Shown here: positions 52,657-62,900 of the stretch, in pieces
Layout of the letters: each line of letters opens with the position of its first letter
Numbering within the stretch: the stretch's first letter is position 1
Assembly (NCBI GenBank): GCA_023665325.1
Contig: JAMPED010000002.1
Coordinates: 124,001 to 188,000 of the forward strand
Source of the DNA: Acetobacter sp.
GTDB lineage: Bacteria; Pseudomonadota; Alphaproteobacteria; RF32; CAG-239
Length of the DNA stretch: 64,000 nucleotides
Direction of reading: 5' to 3'
Made by a program: the position numbers and the translations under genes
Notes under the pieces: generated by a model
What the model was told of the DNA's origin: nothing
Databases searched by the model: none
Seen by the model: only the letters and a program-made list of their open reading frames with translations

Positions 52657-53379
52657 TTACGAAATTCCCTTCTTTGTCATAGCAAATGTCGTTGTTCGAA
52701 GCGTGCTGGGGGTCGCACCTGCGGCATTATTTGTGGTTGCTACAAGATAATACCCCCCGTAACTATTACTCCAGTTCTCAACAGTTAGCCCTGAGCTGTT
52801 AAAGAGATACAAATATATACTAGTAGACCCCGAGCCCTGGGCCACAGAAATAATAACGAATTGAAATATACCAGAACTCTTTACTATAGTACCTGCAGTA
52901 TTAACTAAAGAAATATAACAAGCCCTGCTCAAATTACGAGAAACAAAGTAAACACCGTCTTCATAAGCTGACATTTTCAGACCGATAGCGGCATCTATAA
53001 AACCTATTGGCAAAACCGTGGACCCTGACTCATTATAACTATCTATATATGGGCACAAAGGAATCCCTTTATTTTTAGCGTTAAAACGAAACCGGCTGCT
53101 ACTCATATATATTCGTGCTGTTGTATCGTTGTTAGAATTATTTACGTCCTTATAATATAGGTCCACATTATTTCCGGCCAAGGTTGGAGCATAAACACTG
53201 CTGGAAAAATTGCCTGAATAAAACTGAATTAAGGAACTCTCAGCCCCCCCCCCTCCCGATATTCCTTTGTTAGCAGTTATAAGCCCCGAAGCATTTATCG
53301 TTGAAGTGCTCAAGTTTCCGTCTACTACTGCGGAATCACACTGAATATCGCTAAACTGAGTTGCTTTATTTCCCTTCAT
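52657..53379 (-). CDS. Phase-variable small fibre-like gene, currently in frame
   Basis: 240 residues, intact and the longest member. ATG 53379 starts MKGNKATQFSDIQC, then a linker (VDGNLSTSTINASGLITANKG) and ISGGGGAESS over 10 G (53253-53244). The remaining 195 residues form a beta-rich domain with many Ser/Tyr/Asn (YKDVNNSNNDTTARIYMSSS, CYISLVNTAGTIV), typical of a receptor-contacting tip. Its ATG overlaps the stop of the glycosyltransferase upstream, so both are probably made together. Currently ON. Confidence 0.78.
   Translation of the reverse strand: MKGNKATQFSDIQCDSAVVDGNLSTSTINASGLITANKGISGGGGAESSLIQFYSGNFSSSVYAPTLAGNNVDLYYKDVNNSNNDTTARIYMSSSRFRFNAKNKGIPLCPYIDSYNESGSTVLPIGFIDAAIGLKMSAYEDGVYFVSRNLSRACYISLVNTAGTIVKSSGIFQFVIISVAQGSGSTSIYLYLFNSSGLTVENWSNSYGGYYLVATTNNAAGATPSTLRTTTFAMTKKGIS
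53244..53253 (-). repeat. Poly-G tract, 10 G on coding strand, in frame
   Basis: About 43 codons into the gene at 53379. Length 10 is ON; 9 or 11 would stop it. Confidence 0.9.
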
Positions 53380-54023
53380 TTCTTTACTCCTTTTTGTTGT
53401 TTCTTTATATATGAAGCTGTATTCTTTAACAGCTTACTTGCGCTTGGTCTCTCATAAGTTGAATAGCTATCGTATCTCCACTCGCTTGTTTCTGAAAGAC
53501 CTGTTTCTGATATATCCAAGATACCTCTCTCGTGCTGACGCAGTATCTCGAAGTATGCCAAGTCTTCCATTCCTTCGCCTTTCTCTGTTTGCATATCTGG
53601 CAACGGGTATTTCTCAAATATGCGTCTGGGAAAGACAGAGAGCTTAAACAAGTTTCGCTGATTTATATATCTATCTTGATTTCTCCCTACGAAAGCCAAA
53701 AACTTAATTGCTGACTCTCTACCACCACGAAGTACACAATCATCATCAAATGTTATTATGTGAGTATAGTCAGAGAATAGAAACTTCTGCGTGAGCGTTC
53801 TTCTTGCACCTAAAATTGTTAGCGGCTTGTCGTATGAATATACCATCATATTATCTGATATATCAATCTCATTGCGCCAATTTTGTGCAATTACAATTAT
53901 AGGTACATCTGGAAAATACTCCCTCAGTTGGTCAAAAAAGAAACGACAACGATACACACGCTCGTTTCTTAATTCCTCTTTATCTGGGAAATACGATATA
54001 ATACCGATACAAGGACGAAACAT
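53376..54023 (-). CDS. Glycosyltransferase-like protein (GT-A fold)
   Basis: 215 residues. It shows a short nucleotide-sugar-binding start (PCIGIISYFPDKEELRNERV), PIIVIAQNW, then THIITFDDDCVLRGG with a DDD metal motif near residue 93, and EGMEDLAYFE near 152, a typical acidic acceptor-site pair. The family is GT-A-like but I cannot name it. It is shorter than most GT2 enzymes. It lies between the S74 fibre and a variable small gene, overlapping both by start/stop, so its product likely acts on these virion proteins or on host glycans. Confidence 0.7.
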   Translation of the reverse strand: MFRPCIGIISYFPDKEELRNERVYRCRFFFDQLREYFPDVPIIVIAQNWRNEIDISDNMMVYSYDKPLTILGARRTLTQKFLFSDYTHIITFDDDCVLRGGRESAIKFLAFVGRNQDRYINQRNLFKLSVFPRRIFEKYPLPDMQTEKGEGMEDLAYFEILRQHERGILDISETGLSETSEWRYDSYSTYERPSASKLLKNTASYIKKQQKGVKK

Positions 54024-56677
54024 TATTTTGACCTCTCCTCAAGCTTCTTAACTCTTCTTAATATATCTTGCAGCTTTGCGAGTGTGAACATATGCAACTG
54101 GACGTAATCAACGGTACGATAACTTTCTTCTGTCCCATCTGTTCTAACCAAATCCGGCAACAAATCTTCCAGCTCTTGAGCTATAACGCCGACATCCTTC
54201 CGTATGCTTGAAGTCTTTAACTCTTCCACTTTTTGTGAGATTCCTGCTTTAATTGCTGAAAGAGCTTTAGCTTTTCCTTCTTCCGTTGAATCATCGACAG
54301 CTTCAGCATACTTGTGCTTTAATGCTGCATCATACCCTTGTTCGTCCAGCGTAGACAAAGTGTTAAGCAATTTTTCTTGCTTTTCTCTGTATTTCTTAAA
54401 TCTAAATGATTTTGGTCTTATTTGTAAAAATTTATCATCTGATATTACAAGGTCTTCTATGTCTTCTTTCAACCGTTTATCAGAAGTCGTCGAAAGTGTG
54501 GCACTATTATTTATAGAAAAAACTAAATTGCCATTGTCCTCGTCATAATACTTAATCGGGTCTGTATCACAAGGGCTCCACATAGCAATATGGTCACCGC
54601 TAAAAAATATACCAGACGACTCGTTTATGCCTTGCGATAATGAAAATCCCCCATTTGTCAGCTTTCCGTTAATATCTGAATACATAGCTGAACTTGTCGA
54701 TACAGTCGTTGGCCACCCAATAGGCAAAACCCCTCTTGCTATTCCTGCTCCAGAACTTTCTGAACCACGACGTGTCGAAGTACTAAAAAACGTTAGCGGT
54801 GCTGTAAATTGCTTTTGCCCCGATATTGATTCTGTTGTGTTCAAATTAGTCAATGATAAATTTAACGTATCTGGTGCTGTTTTATATGAAACTGACTGCG
54901 TATATGGGTTACCATTTGAATCTGACCCGCTATTGATAGTATATGTTGAACTGCGCGGAGTTGGTATAGCTAAATTTGACGATACCCTGAAACGATACTT
55001 ACCTCCACCCCTAACCCAAATAACCTCTGTTGAACTGTTGGTCATCTGGTCTACGCCACCAATAGGGTTCTGGTCGCAGAAAGAATACTCAGAAAGTAAA
55101 ATTTTTCTTCCTTCTGAAATAGCTCCCCAACCATTACCATTAAACTCTACAACAAATGAGCAAGCAAATCCTTCTGAGTGTGTTGCCCAAGTAGGAACAC
55201 CTGTCTCTCCAAGAACTCCCCAAACCTCAATGCGGTCTCTACAATGCGTAGTTGCTCCAGCAATAGTAACTGGGTACCAATAACTTCTGTTATATGTTGT
55301 ACTCGAAAGGTCAACAACGTATTCCGTCAATTCTCTTGGGTTACTTAACCATCGTGTCCACTTGCCTTCACCATAAGAATAATATCTAGTAAATCTCCTG
55401 TTAGTATCCCTATAATACAACGTCTGGTGCACATAATTATAGCTCGACCAAGTTCTTACTTCTAAATATATTCCTTTGTTTCCTGTCGTTACTGAATTAA
55501 CTGGAGCATTCGTCAATGTAGATGCAGAATAAAAACAAAAACGGCCTTCTGCTTTATAACTGTCCAAATTTACTGAACTTGTTGAAGAATAAACAAATCT
55601 TTCTGCTACATACGAGTTTGTACTAGAACTTGACCCTATTCCACTAGCGCAAGACAAATAAACGTGCCCCAACGAACTAGTAGTGGCCCCCGACGAAGTA
55701 TGAGAACTCGGTGCTGCGCCTATATCATAATAAGTTGGCTTATTTTCCTTTGAGTAAAACTTTAATTTTCCTACTTCGTAAAGTGATTGTTCAGTAATAA
55801 TAACAGAATCCTTCTCTGCTGGCAAGACATATGGGCCAGATAAAACAGTTCCTCCTTGCACAGAAATAACTGGGTGAATCCCAACATAATTGTTTGCGCC
55901 ATCATTAACCCAACTGCCCAAAGTTGTAACAGTCCCAAAATCTGACGGCAAAGTATAAGAACTCATTTCCCATTTGTCCATATCTCCCCCGCCGACATAA
56001 GTATAAAACTTTGCTATCGTTGTTTGTGTGGAGTCCGAATTTTTATATAAATAAATGTCTGGTGGACCTCCGCAGTAAATTCTATATCCTCCTGAGCTCT
56101 CTAATACAGTAACCATTGCATTAAATTTTAATGCGTTTGTCTCGCCCCCATATCTATAAGAAGTATTAAAATAAATTGTTTTTCCGCTTAGGTCATCATT
56201 AAGTGAAATTCTCCCTTCGCCAATCGGAACTTCTTGACCTGTCGGAATATCTATATTATTCAACTTAGCTTTATCGGAGCCAAGCATCAAGCCATTAGAC
56301 GACTCTGTAACAATCCCTGGGTTTACTTGTGCTCCCGCCTGAATACCATCTAACTTAGATTTATCAGCAGATGACATAAATCCCGCTGCAGCACTTGTTG
56401 CAGCTGTGTGTCCGTGGTCTTTCTTCGAATACTTACTCTCTGCATCTTTAATTAAATACGTTACCGCTTTTCCGACAAGTGCTTCAGTGGCTGGAATCTT
56501 ATCACGTAAATCATTGAGAGCAAAATCAGTTGTATGGGCTGGAATCTGAATAACACCAGTAAACTCACCACCAGTCTTTGGGACATAGGCAGTGAGTTCT
56601 GACTGTATTTTCTTTTCTACATCTGGTGCTGATGGCACCAACCTTTTTCCGTTTTTTGTCTCTATCGTTACACCCAT
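54023..56677 (-). CDS. Fibre with C-terminal S74 self-cleaving chaperone
   Basis: 884 residues. The N-terminus (GKRLVPSAPDV, YVPKTGGEFTGVIQIP, KKDHGHTAATSAAAGFMSSADKSKLDGIQ) is shared with the split fibre downstream and is the part that attaches to the virion, followed by a hinge typical of tail fibres. The middle is beta-rich (for example SSTNSYVAERFVYSS, NRSYWYPVTIAG). The C-terminus from about 730 is an S74 domain: TTSDKRLKEDIEDL with the Ser-Lys pair, then RPKSFRFKKYREKQ, KDVGVIAQELEDLLPDLV and a terminal coiled coil. It overlaps the glycosyltransferase start and begins 26 bases after a promoter motif. Confidence 0.83.
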   Translation of the reverse strand: MGVTIETKNGKRLVPSAPDVEKKIQSELTAYVPKTGGEFTGVIQIPAHTTDFALNDLRDKIPATEALVGKAVTYLIKDAESKYSKKDHGHTAATSAAAGFMSSADKSKLDGIQAGAQVNPGIVTESSNGLMLGSDKAKLNNIDIPTGQEVPIGEGRISLNDDLSGKTIYFNTSYRYGGETNALKFNAMVTVLESSGGYRIYCGGPPDIYLYKNSDSTQTTIAKFYTYVGGGDMDKWEMSSYTLPSDFGTVTTLGSWVNDGANNYVGIHPVISVQGGTVLSGPYVLPAEKDSVIITEQSLYEVGKLKFYSKENKPTYYDIGAAPSSHTSSGATTSSLGHVYLSCASGIGSSSSTNSYVAERFVYSSTSSVNLDSYKAEGRFCFYSASTLTNAPVNSVTTGNKGIYLEVRTWSSYNYVHQTLYYRDTNRRFTRYYSYGEGKWTRWLSNPRELTEYVVDLSSTTYNRSYWYPVTIAGATTHCRDRIEVWGVLGETGVPTWATHSEGFACSFVVEFNGNGWGAISEGRKILLSEYSFCDQNPIGGVDQMTNSSTEVIWVRGGGKYRFRVSSNLAIPTPRSSTYTINSGSDSNGNPYTQSVSYKTAPDTLNLSLTNLNTTESISGQKQFTAPLTFFSTSTRRGSESSGAGIARGVLPIGWPTTVSTSSAMYSDINGKLTNGGFSLSQGINESSGIFFSGDHIAMWSPCDTDPIKYYDEDNGNLVFSINNSATLSTTSDKRLKEDIEDLVISDDKFLQIRPKSFRFKKYREKQEKLLNTLSTLDEQGYDAALKHKYAEAVDDSTEEGKAKALSAIKAGISQKVEELKTSSIRKDVGVIAQELEDLLPDLVRTDGTEESYRTVDYVQLHMFTLAKLQDILRRVKKLEERSK

Positions 56678-56702
56678 TGACTGTGCTCCTAAATTGCTTC
56701 GA

Positions 56703-56720
56703 TTACAGTCAATATTGAAC
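56703..56720 (-). promoter_or_regulatory. Repeated late-promoter-like motif upstream of S74 fibre
   Basis: Minus strand GTTCAATATTGACTGTAA, a full match to the consensus, 26 bases before ATG 56677. Confidence 0.7.
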
Positions 56721-56752
56721 TCTACGCAGCAAACAAGCAGTAATAATATTCC

Positions 56753-59700
56753 TTACTTGTTGTCTTTATAGTGGGCTGCTATTGTACTGAACATTATGTC
56801 AGCCATTTGCTCATATCCCGCTTTGCTCGGGTGTACACAATCCGTATACTTACGAACTTTGATTGTATCTAATCTTGGGTTAACGCCAACTTCCGTAAAC
56901 GGGAAATTATATTCGCTGTCGTGAGTAACTGCTACGGGAATAAAAAATACATTCTTATAATCTTTTAACGCGTTATACAGAGCTTTTTCAAGATTCTGTA
57001 TCTTTACATCCGCTAAGAATTTATACTCTCCAGCTGTGTTTGTAGAGAAGCCGTCAGCATTAACATTGAATATCTGGTCTGGTCTATGCAACGTGTTTAC
57101 CACATAAATGGGAATTGTTGCTCCTTTTGTAGACATTCTTATATTATCTACCAGCATCCTGATATTAGTGCATCCTGCGGCCGGGTCTAACGCCAAACCG
57201 TTCGTACCAAGATATATTTGCACGCCTGTTGGTGTTAAAGATATCTCATCGCCAATCGAGTTCTTAAAGTATCCTGCGCCGCCGTCAAACTTTGAATTAC
57301 AATAGAAATCAAAATCAAACTTTCCTGTTTCCTTGTTCCAAAACGGGTTAGCGGCTATAGGGTCAATAACAGCACCTTTATCTGTAACTAATCCATCGAG
57401 AGAGCCACTTGTCGTTAGCGTCGAAAGAGCGGTCTGGTCGAATGTGTAATTCATAGTGCCTTTATTGTACCAGTCTGTACCTGCACCACTTCTTCCTTCG
57501 TGGGTTATTCCATTAACAAGCGTCGGGTCTTTTGTTCCTCTCGTCCCTCTCCACATTATCTGGCTATTTGATAATGTCTTAACAGAAGTCAACCAAGCCT
57601 TATTATTTGTAAGACTGTCGCCAATAGGAATAATCAACTGCTGGTCGTCAATAGTGGCAGAAACAACTCGAACTTTTGTCTTTGCCGAAGCAACTACTTT
57701 CATAGCAGTATCAATGATATTGCAAGTTAAATCGAATTCTTCTCCGACAAGCCCTTCACTGCCTTCGATAGTGTACTTTCTCTCATACTGGCGCCCGTAT
57801 TTGCCTATCCACTGAACTAAATAATCATCGGCCTCTAAGCACACCTGCCTATTGTATAATTCAATGGTTATTCCTTCTGCAACACAAATCTCTGGTGGTA
57901 AATAGATATGCAACTCTTTCTTGCTTACTGCGTCTAAATCTATGTCTAATGCCTTTGCTGGTATAAGATAATAATCACCAAACTGTTTCCACTGCTGTAC
58001 ACTGCCACTAAATGATACCTGTATCATCGAATAGGCTTCATCAGCTAACGACGCATCATAATCAATACGTAGAATTGAAAGCCTAACATAGCTGACACCG
58101 GCTGGAACAACAGACGACATACAATTTTCATCGCCTATTTTCAAAGCCACCTTATTGCTATCGTAATAAGATAAAAATCTTATTTGCTTAGCTTTCATCA
58201 TCCCCGAAGTTTGTACACAAAGAATAATGGTCTGTCCTTCTGTTACTGGAATAAAACCAGTAACGACATATGACGTATTTGCGCCAATATTACCAACTGT
58301 AGACACATACTTATCAAGCAAAATATCTTCGTCGTGTAAATTGAACATATTATACGAAGTGTACTTCGTAGCAAAAGATAGCTTATCTGGTGTTATTGCT
58401 TTTGCTGGTATAGAACTCTCGTCTAACACAACAGCACTTGCTGGCAATACTGTCTTCTCACTTAATAATACTCGTGGGCTATACGGCTGCGTAGAACTTA
58501 TAGGCAACCACTCCGCCACAGTTGTATCGGAAACATACTTCAACTCAACACTGAAACGAATAAACGAAGCACCATCTGGCGGTATAATATCTGCTTCTAA
58601 TGACCTGCTTCCTGAAATGAAAGAAAGATTTTCGTCAAAGAAAGCATAATGTAAAAACTTTGTTAATTTTTTATCTAAGAATAAATTATGCTGCTTCCCC
58701 TGTTCTACTGGTAAGTAATGAGAACAACAATACGCTGAATTAGCCCCTTCCTTTCCTGAATCAAATGCAATATATTTTCCTTCTACAAAAGAAATTACAG
58801 CGTCATCTCTTGACCATTCCTGTATCGTTTGTGCATCTGCTAGTGCGGAAATAGGAATACGTTTCTCAATATTTTCGACAGCACCAGAAACAAGAGCACC
58901 AAACTTATCGGCTATTCTGTGCTCTAACTTTGCTGGCAAAACCTCTGCTGAATACAAATGAACTGGAATAAACCACATATTACCTAACGTGGTATGTTCC
59001 TCTGTCCAAGAATCATAATCTGATGCAGAGCAATTCGTAACAAAAGCACCGAGAGCAAAACCTTCATTCGACTGGTCTCTCTGGCAATACAAACGGCCAC
59101 AATAAATGGACTTAAAAGGCACTTTTTGACTATGATATATTTCAGCTATATGGGGGTTAAGATTTTCATTGCCTTGACCATAATAGCTAAGCCGCATCGA
59201 CTCGTCTGTTGAATAAAGTAGCACACCGTATGGTGTCTGACCGTCTGCAACAATATCCTTATTAAAAACGATTTCAAGCTGTACTGAACCTTCCAAGTTG
59301 CCATCCATATCCGGCAAACTCACTTCGTCCACAACTTCTGCCCATTCATCAAATTTAGCTGCCCTTACTGTAGCGTAATTATTCTGAAAACCATTCCACT
59401 GTACTGGCGGCTTAATCTTAAATAACTTAAAATGGTAACCAGTATGCCCTACTGGGTTAAATGACTCAAAGTAATGAGTCATACGAAGTTTTCTAAACGA
59501 GCCTTTTGGCGGTATCCCGATAAAACCGCCATAGCCACATCTGTTCTGCTGTGCTATTGTGTATGTATTATTGCAATTTACACTTGCGTTCTCATCATTT
59601 AGATTAGCTGAAAAGTTATTAAAGAAATGAGCAAACTCAATTTTTTCTTCTGTTACAACATCATCGTACAAATCTTCGTCAATGTGACTAGCAGTAACTT

Positions 59701-59908
59701 GCTTTTCCCATACGCCGTTCTTGTAGCAAAAATAACATTTTTCGCTTTTTACATATACTTGAAGTCCATCATATGCAGCATTTGACGAAACAATACTATC
59801 GCGTTCTGCAATAGTATCAACGAGAGTTCTGGCATCAAGTGGTGTCCCAGACATCAACTTAAATGGGCTCGTTACTGTTATCCCTTTTTTGTTTTTGATA
59901 TTTGCCAT
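56753..59908 (-). CDS. Tail fibre with C-terminal SGNH/GDSL hydrolase
   Basis: 1051 residues. The first 75 residues (MANIKNKKGITVTSPFKLMSG... DSIVSSNAAYDGLQVYV) are nearly the same as in the next fibre upstream, a common attachment module. The middle is beta-rich (carbohydrate-binding-like strands around 150-340 and 360-650). Residues 755-1045 form an SGNH/GDSL hydrolase: IPIGDSLTNN with the catalytic Ser, HEGRSGAGT, LGTNGLA, and DCVHPSKAGYEQM with the Asp and His. Such domains remove acetyl groups from surface polysaccharides, helping the phage reach its receptor. Confidence 0.82.
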   Translation of the reverse strand: MANIKNKKGITVTSPFKLMSGTPLDARTLVDTIAERDSIVSSNAAYDGLQVYVKSEKCYFCYKNGVWEKQVTASHIDEDLYDDVVTEEKIEFAHFFNNFSANLNDENASVNCNNTYTIAQQNRCGYGGFIGIPPKGSFRKLRMTHYFESFNPVGHTGYHFKLFKIKPPVQWNGFQNNYATVRAAKFDEWAEVVDEVSLPDMDGNLEGSVQLEIVFNKDIVADGQTPYGVLLYSTDESMRLSYYGQGNENLNPHIAEIYHSQKVPFKSIYCGRLYCQRDQSNEGFALGAFVTNCSASDYDSWTEEHTTLGNMWFIPVHLYSAEVLPAKLEHRIADKFGALVSGAVENIEKRIPISALADAQTIQEWSRDDAVISFVEGKYIAFDSGKEGANSAYCCSHYLPVEQGKQHNLFLDKKLTKFLHYAFFDENLSFISGSRSLEADIIPPDGASFIRFSVELKYVSDTTVAEWLPISSTQPYSPRVLLSEKTVLPASAVVLDESSIPAKAITPDKLSFATKYTSYNMFNLHDEDILLDKYVSTVGNIGANTSYVVTGFIPVTEGQTIILCVQTSGMMKAKQIRFLSYYDSNKVALKIGDENCMSSVVPAGVSYVRLSILRIDYDASLADEAYSMIQVSFSGSVQQWKQFGDYYLIPAKALDIDLDAVSKKELHIYLPPEICVAEGITIELYNRQVCLEADDYLVQWIGKYGRQYERKYTIEGSEGLVGEEFDLTCNIIDTAMKVVASAKTKVRVVSATIDDQQLIIPIGDSLTNNKAWLTSVKTLSNSQIMWRGTRGTKDPTLVNGITHEGRSGAGTDWYNKGTMNYTFDQTALSTLTTSGSLDGLVTDKGAVIDPIAANPFWNKETGKFDFDFYCNSKFDGGAGYFKNSIGDEISLTPTGVQIYLGTNGLALDPAAGCTNIRMLVDNIRMSTKGATIPIYVVNTLHRPDQIFNVNADGFSTNTAGEYKFLADVKIQNLEKALYNALKDYKNVFFIPVAVTHDSEYNFPFTEVGVNPRLDTIKVRKYTDCVHPSKAGYEQMADIMFSTIAAHYKDNK

Positions 59909-59911
59909 ATA

Positions 59912-62900
59912 TTACCCTACCTTGATTACAGGCTCAATCTTGGCTATCTGCAAATCTCTTTCTGTTGCAGAAAGCTCAAGGAACATCTTTGTGCAATTAC
60001 AACTCACATAAATATCAAACTCTATGACATCCCAATGTGTGCTAACTGGTTTCTTTATGCGTATAAACTGATTTGACGCTTTGTTGTTAAAACGAACAGT
60101 TGCTTGCAACTCGCCCCAATCGTAGCTATTCAAAGTTATGGGTGACAATCCTGAAGCAAACTCTTGCGCTGTTCCACTAAATATCTGTGGATACCATCTT
60201 GCCCGGGCTCTAATCGTCATCTTAACTGGCTTATATGTTGCCGCCGTTATCAAGTTCGACAAATCTAATTCATACGTAAATGGCGTATCCTGCGTCAGCA
60301 AGTAAACATCTTCTGGGTTCTTAGTATCATACCCTGGTTTACAGCCGTCTGTTGGAGTAATAGCTACTGGTGCTGGTGAAGTTGTCAAAACCAATTCTCC
60401 TGCCGAAGTAATAGCCTCACCATAATCAATGTAACGAGAATACTGCGGAGCATCACGATGCTTAGTAGCTTTACCTACATAAGAAATAGACAAATTCTTC
60501 ATTAAGAATTCTGTATCAGACACCAGCAAGAAAGAAAGTCTATCTACACTCATTGCTCTGTGAAGCAAACTGCCGTCTACCACACCAAACTTCTCTAATG
60601 GAACCCAATGCCCAATAGATTGTTTTCCTTCTGGGTAATCTGGTGAAAGACCCACGGCAGAATAAAAATATTCTGCTGTTGCTACCCCTGTGGACGAGCC
60701 AGCTGTTTTTGTCAAAGTTCCTGAACCAGTCGCTGTACTTGATTTATCTCCTGAACAAACAACAATAGTTCCGTCAACAAAGCCGTTCTCGCTCTCTACC
60801 TGACCTGTCGTAACAGAGATTACTTTATAAACTGTTTCTCCGTGATTACTTGATTTATAAGAATCGCCAACTACAAATGTTACATCAGTGTTTGGAATAT
60901 CAAATCTTCGACAAAATGCTGGCGACGGATACGGCTCCGCAAGAGCGTCTCTTACATAACAAGTAACATTTGCTGACAATGTAGCGTTAAGAACTACTTG
61001 CTGTAAATCTTTCGACGTAGCTGGTAAAATAACATCTACCAAAGCATATCTATCGAACGTAATCGTCTTGCCGTCCATAAGAGTCAAATACTCGCTCGGA
61101 ATAGGTCCCTGCTTTGCATTTGTACAGTTATCATATACATATGGCTCAGTCAATGCTGAATGAGAAATACTTATCTCTTTGAACTTCTTTGCTCTTTCGT
61201 AAATGTTACTAAACAGTAGCTCGTCTGCGCTTGTCGGCTGCTGTCTTGGTCTAAATATCTTGATAGATTGATAGGGGCGAGGCATATTCTTTTCAAAGAA
61301 GTGAATAGCTGGGTCAGCCATTACCCCGTTTGTTCTTGTCCCTGGGTGAGAACCGCCCCAAAATGGCTTATAGTCAGTTCCTCGATTAAATAAATTAGGC
61401 GTATATAAATCCACAAAGTAGCCGCCGTGACGTCTTGCTAAATCAGCGTAGTACGAAATAATACCGAAATTATTATTCGTATGATACTCAGTCGAGACAA
61501 TAGGAATAGCCCCCATAGCTTCCGTCGTTTCAAGAATTGCTTCCAAGTCATATGCGAACTGGTCTTCTCCCATATACTTGACATCATTTGTACGACAAAG
61601 CATCATAGCGTGAGTTGGTTTCATCTGTTCCCAGCTAAACCCGCTATAATATCTATTGTATGCCGTTCTTATTTTATTTAGCTGACCTCTGTTCGTATCA
61701 CCTGAAACAGCAAAGTTCTCTATATTGTAATCCGTAAATAACGAAAGCTTCGAAAGCCAAGATTTGTCTTTAATGGTATAATGTGATTCCGTATAAGAAT
61801 CACCAATTACTCCTATCCTATCCACATCGAATAAATCGAATGTGGTCGAAGTGTCCACACCATTTTTCGCTGTTAAACGGAGCCCCGGCAACTCAAACGA
61901 ACGGTCTGTAACTTGCTGTAATACAATAAACTTTCCGTTCGTTCTATTTGTTCCCGTATTAGATACGCAAACATATTTAGCTCCAGCATAATCTTTCCAG
62001 AACGATGGCTCCAGTACTTGTGCTGAAATATTCTGCAAATAAGCGATAATCTTCTTATCACTACCGTATATAGCCAAATGTCTAGCAAAAGACATTCTAT
62101 AGACCTGTGTTGTATCAATTTCAATTAACTTCGTTGGGCAATAACCTGAATATGTTACAAACGTTGGATACGGTCCGTTATTTATATACTTTCCGTCATT
62201 ATCCAAGTCTTCTTCATAAAGATTTATTTCTTGTGTGTATGTATTCGACTGTACGTTGGCTGGCTCAAGAGCTTTGGAAAGCTCATTTACTTCTTTTATT
62301 TTCTCTGAAAGAAATTCCCCTTCTACTCTAAGTCCTGGGGCGTCAAAAACTGTAACTTGTTCTTCTGTTTGCGGCTCTGCCTTTACAATAGACCATTGTT
62401 CAATAGACGAAAGTCTGTTCTCTACTTTGTTTGAAAGGAAAGACGTCGTCATATAAACATAAACTGTTTCGCCTTCTGTAAATGGACAAACCTGCACGGT
62501 ATTCTCTTTAGCATAAGCATCAATTGCTTTAATTGTTTCAAGAGAAAATACAAGCCCTTTCTGACAACAAACTGTGGCAGACATCTTCCCTTCTGTGTCA
62601 CCAGCAAGAATGCGAAGAACAGGCAACAAAGCGTCATTTGAGCTGCCACTACTCCATATCTCTCTGAAATCGTTTTCACTACAAATCGCCAAATGTCTAA
62701 TAAACATATTTGCATTTGACGGAATTTTAGCTGTATAAGTTACGCCTTTATTTTTTGTATTGATTGCTAGTCCCGGAAAAGCGGAGTAAGCACTAGTAGT
62801 ATTATCTGTTAAGTCAGCCATAGAAACAAGGTCGTCTGTATCTAACGTCTTCCCAACAAATACTGTTCTACTTGGGTAAAGCCAACCCGGGCCCCAAAGG

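Noticed and set aside
15838..53379. Diversity-generating retroelement or invertase as the source of variation
   Set aside because: No reverse transcriptase, template/variable repeat pair, recombinase or long inverted repeats flank the variable genes. Homopolymer tracts explain the pattern.
15838..53379. All G-tract frame breaks being sequencing errors
   Set aside because: Not fully excluded, but the same position in eight paralogues, varied lengths, single-base offsets and two in-frame members argue for biology. Read-level data would settle it.
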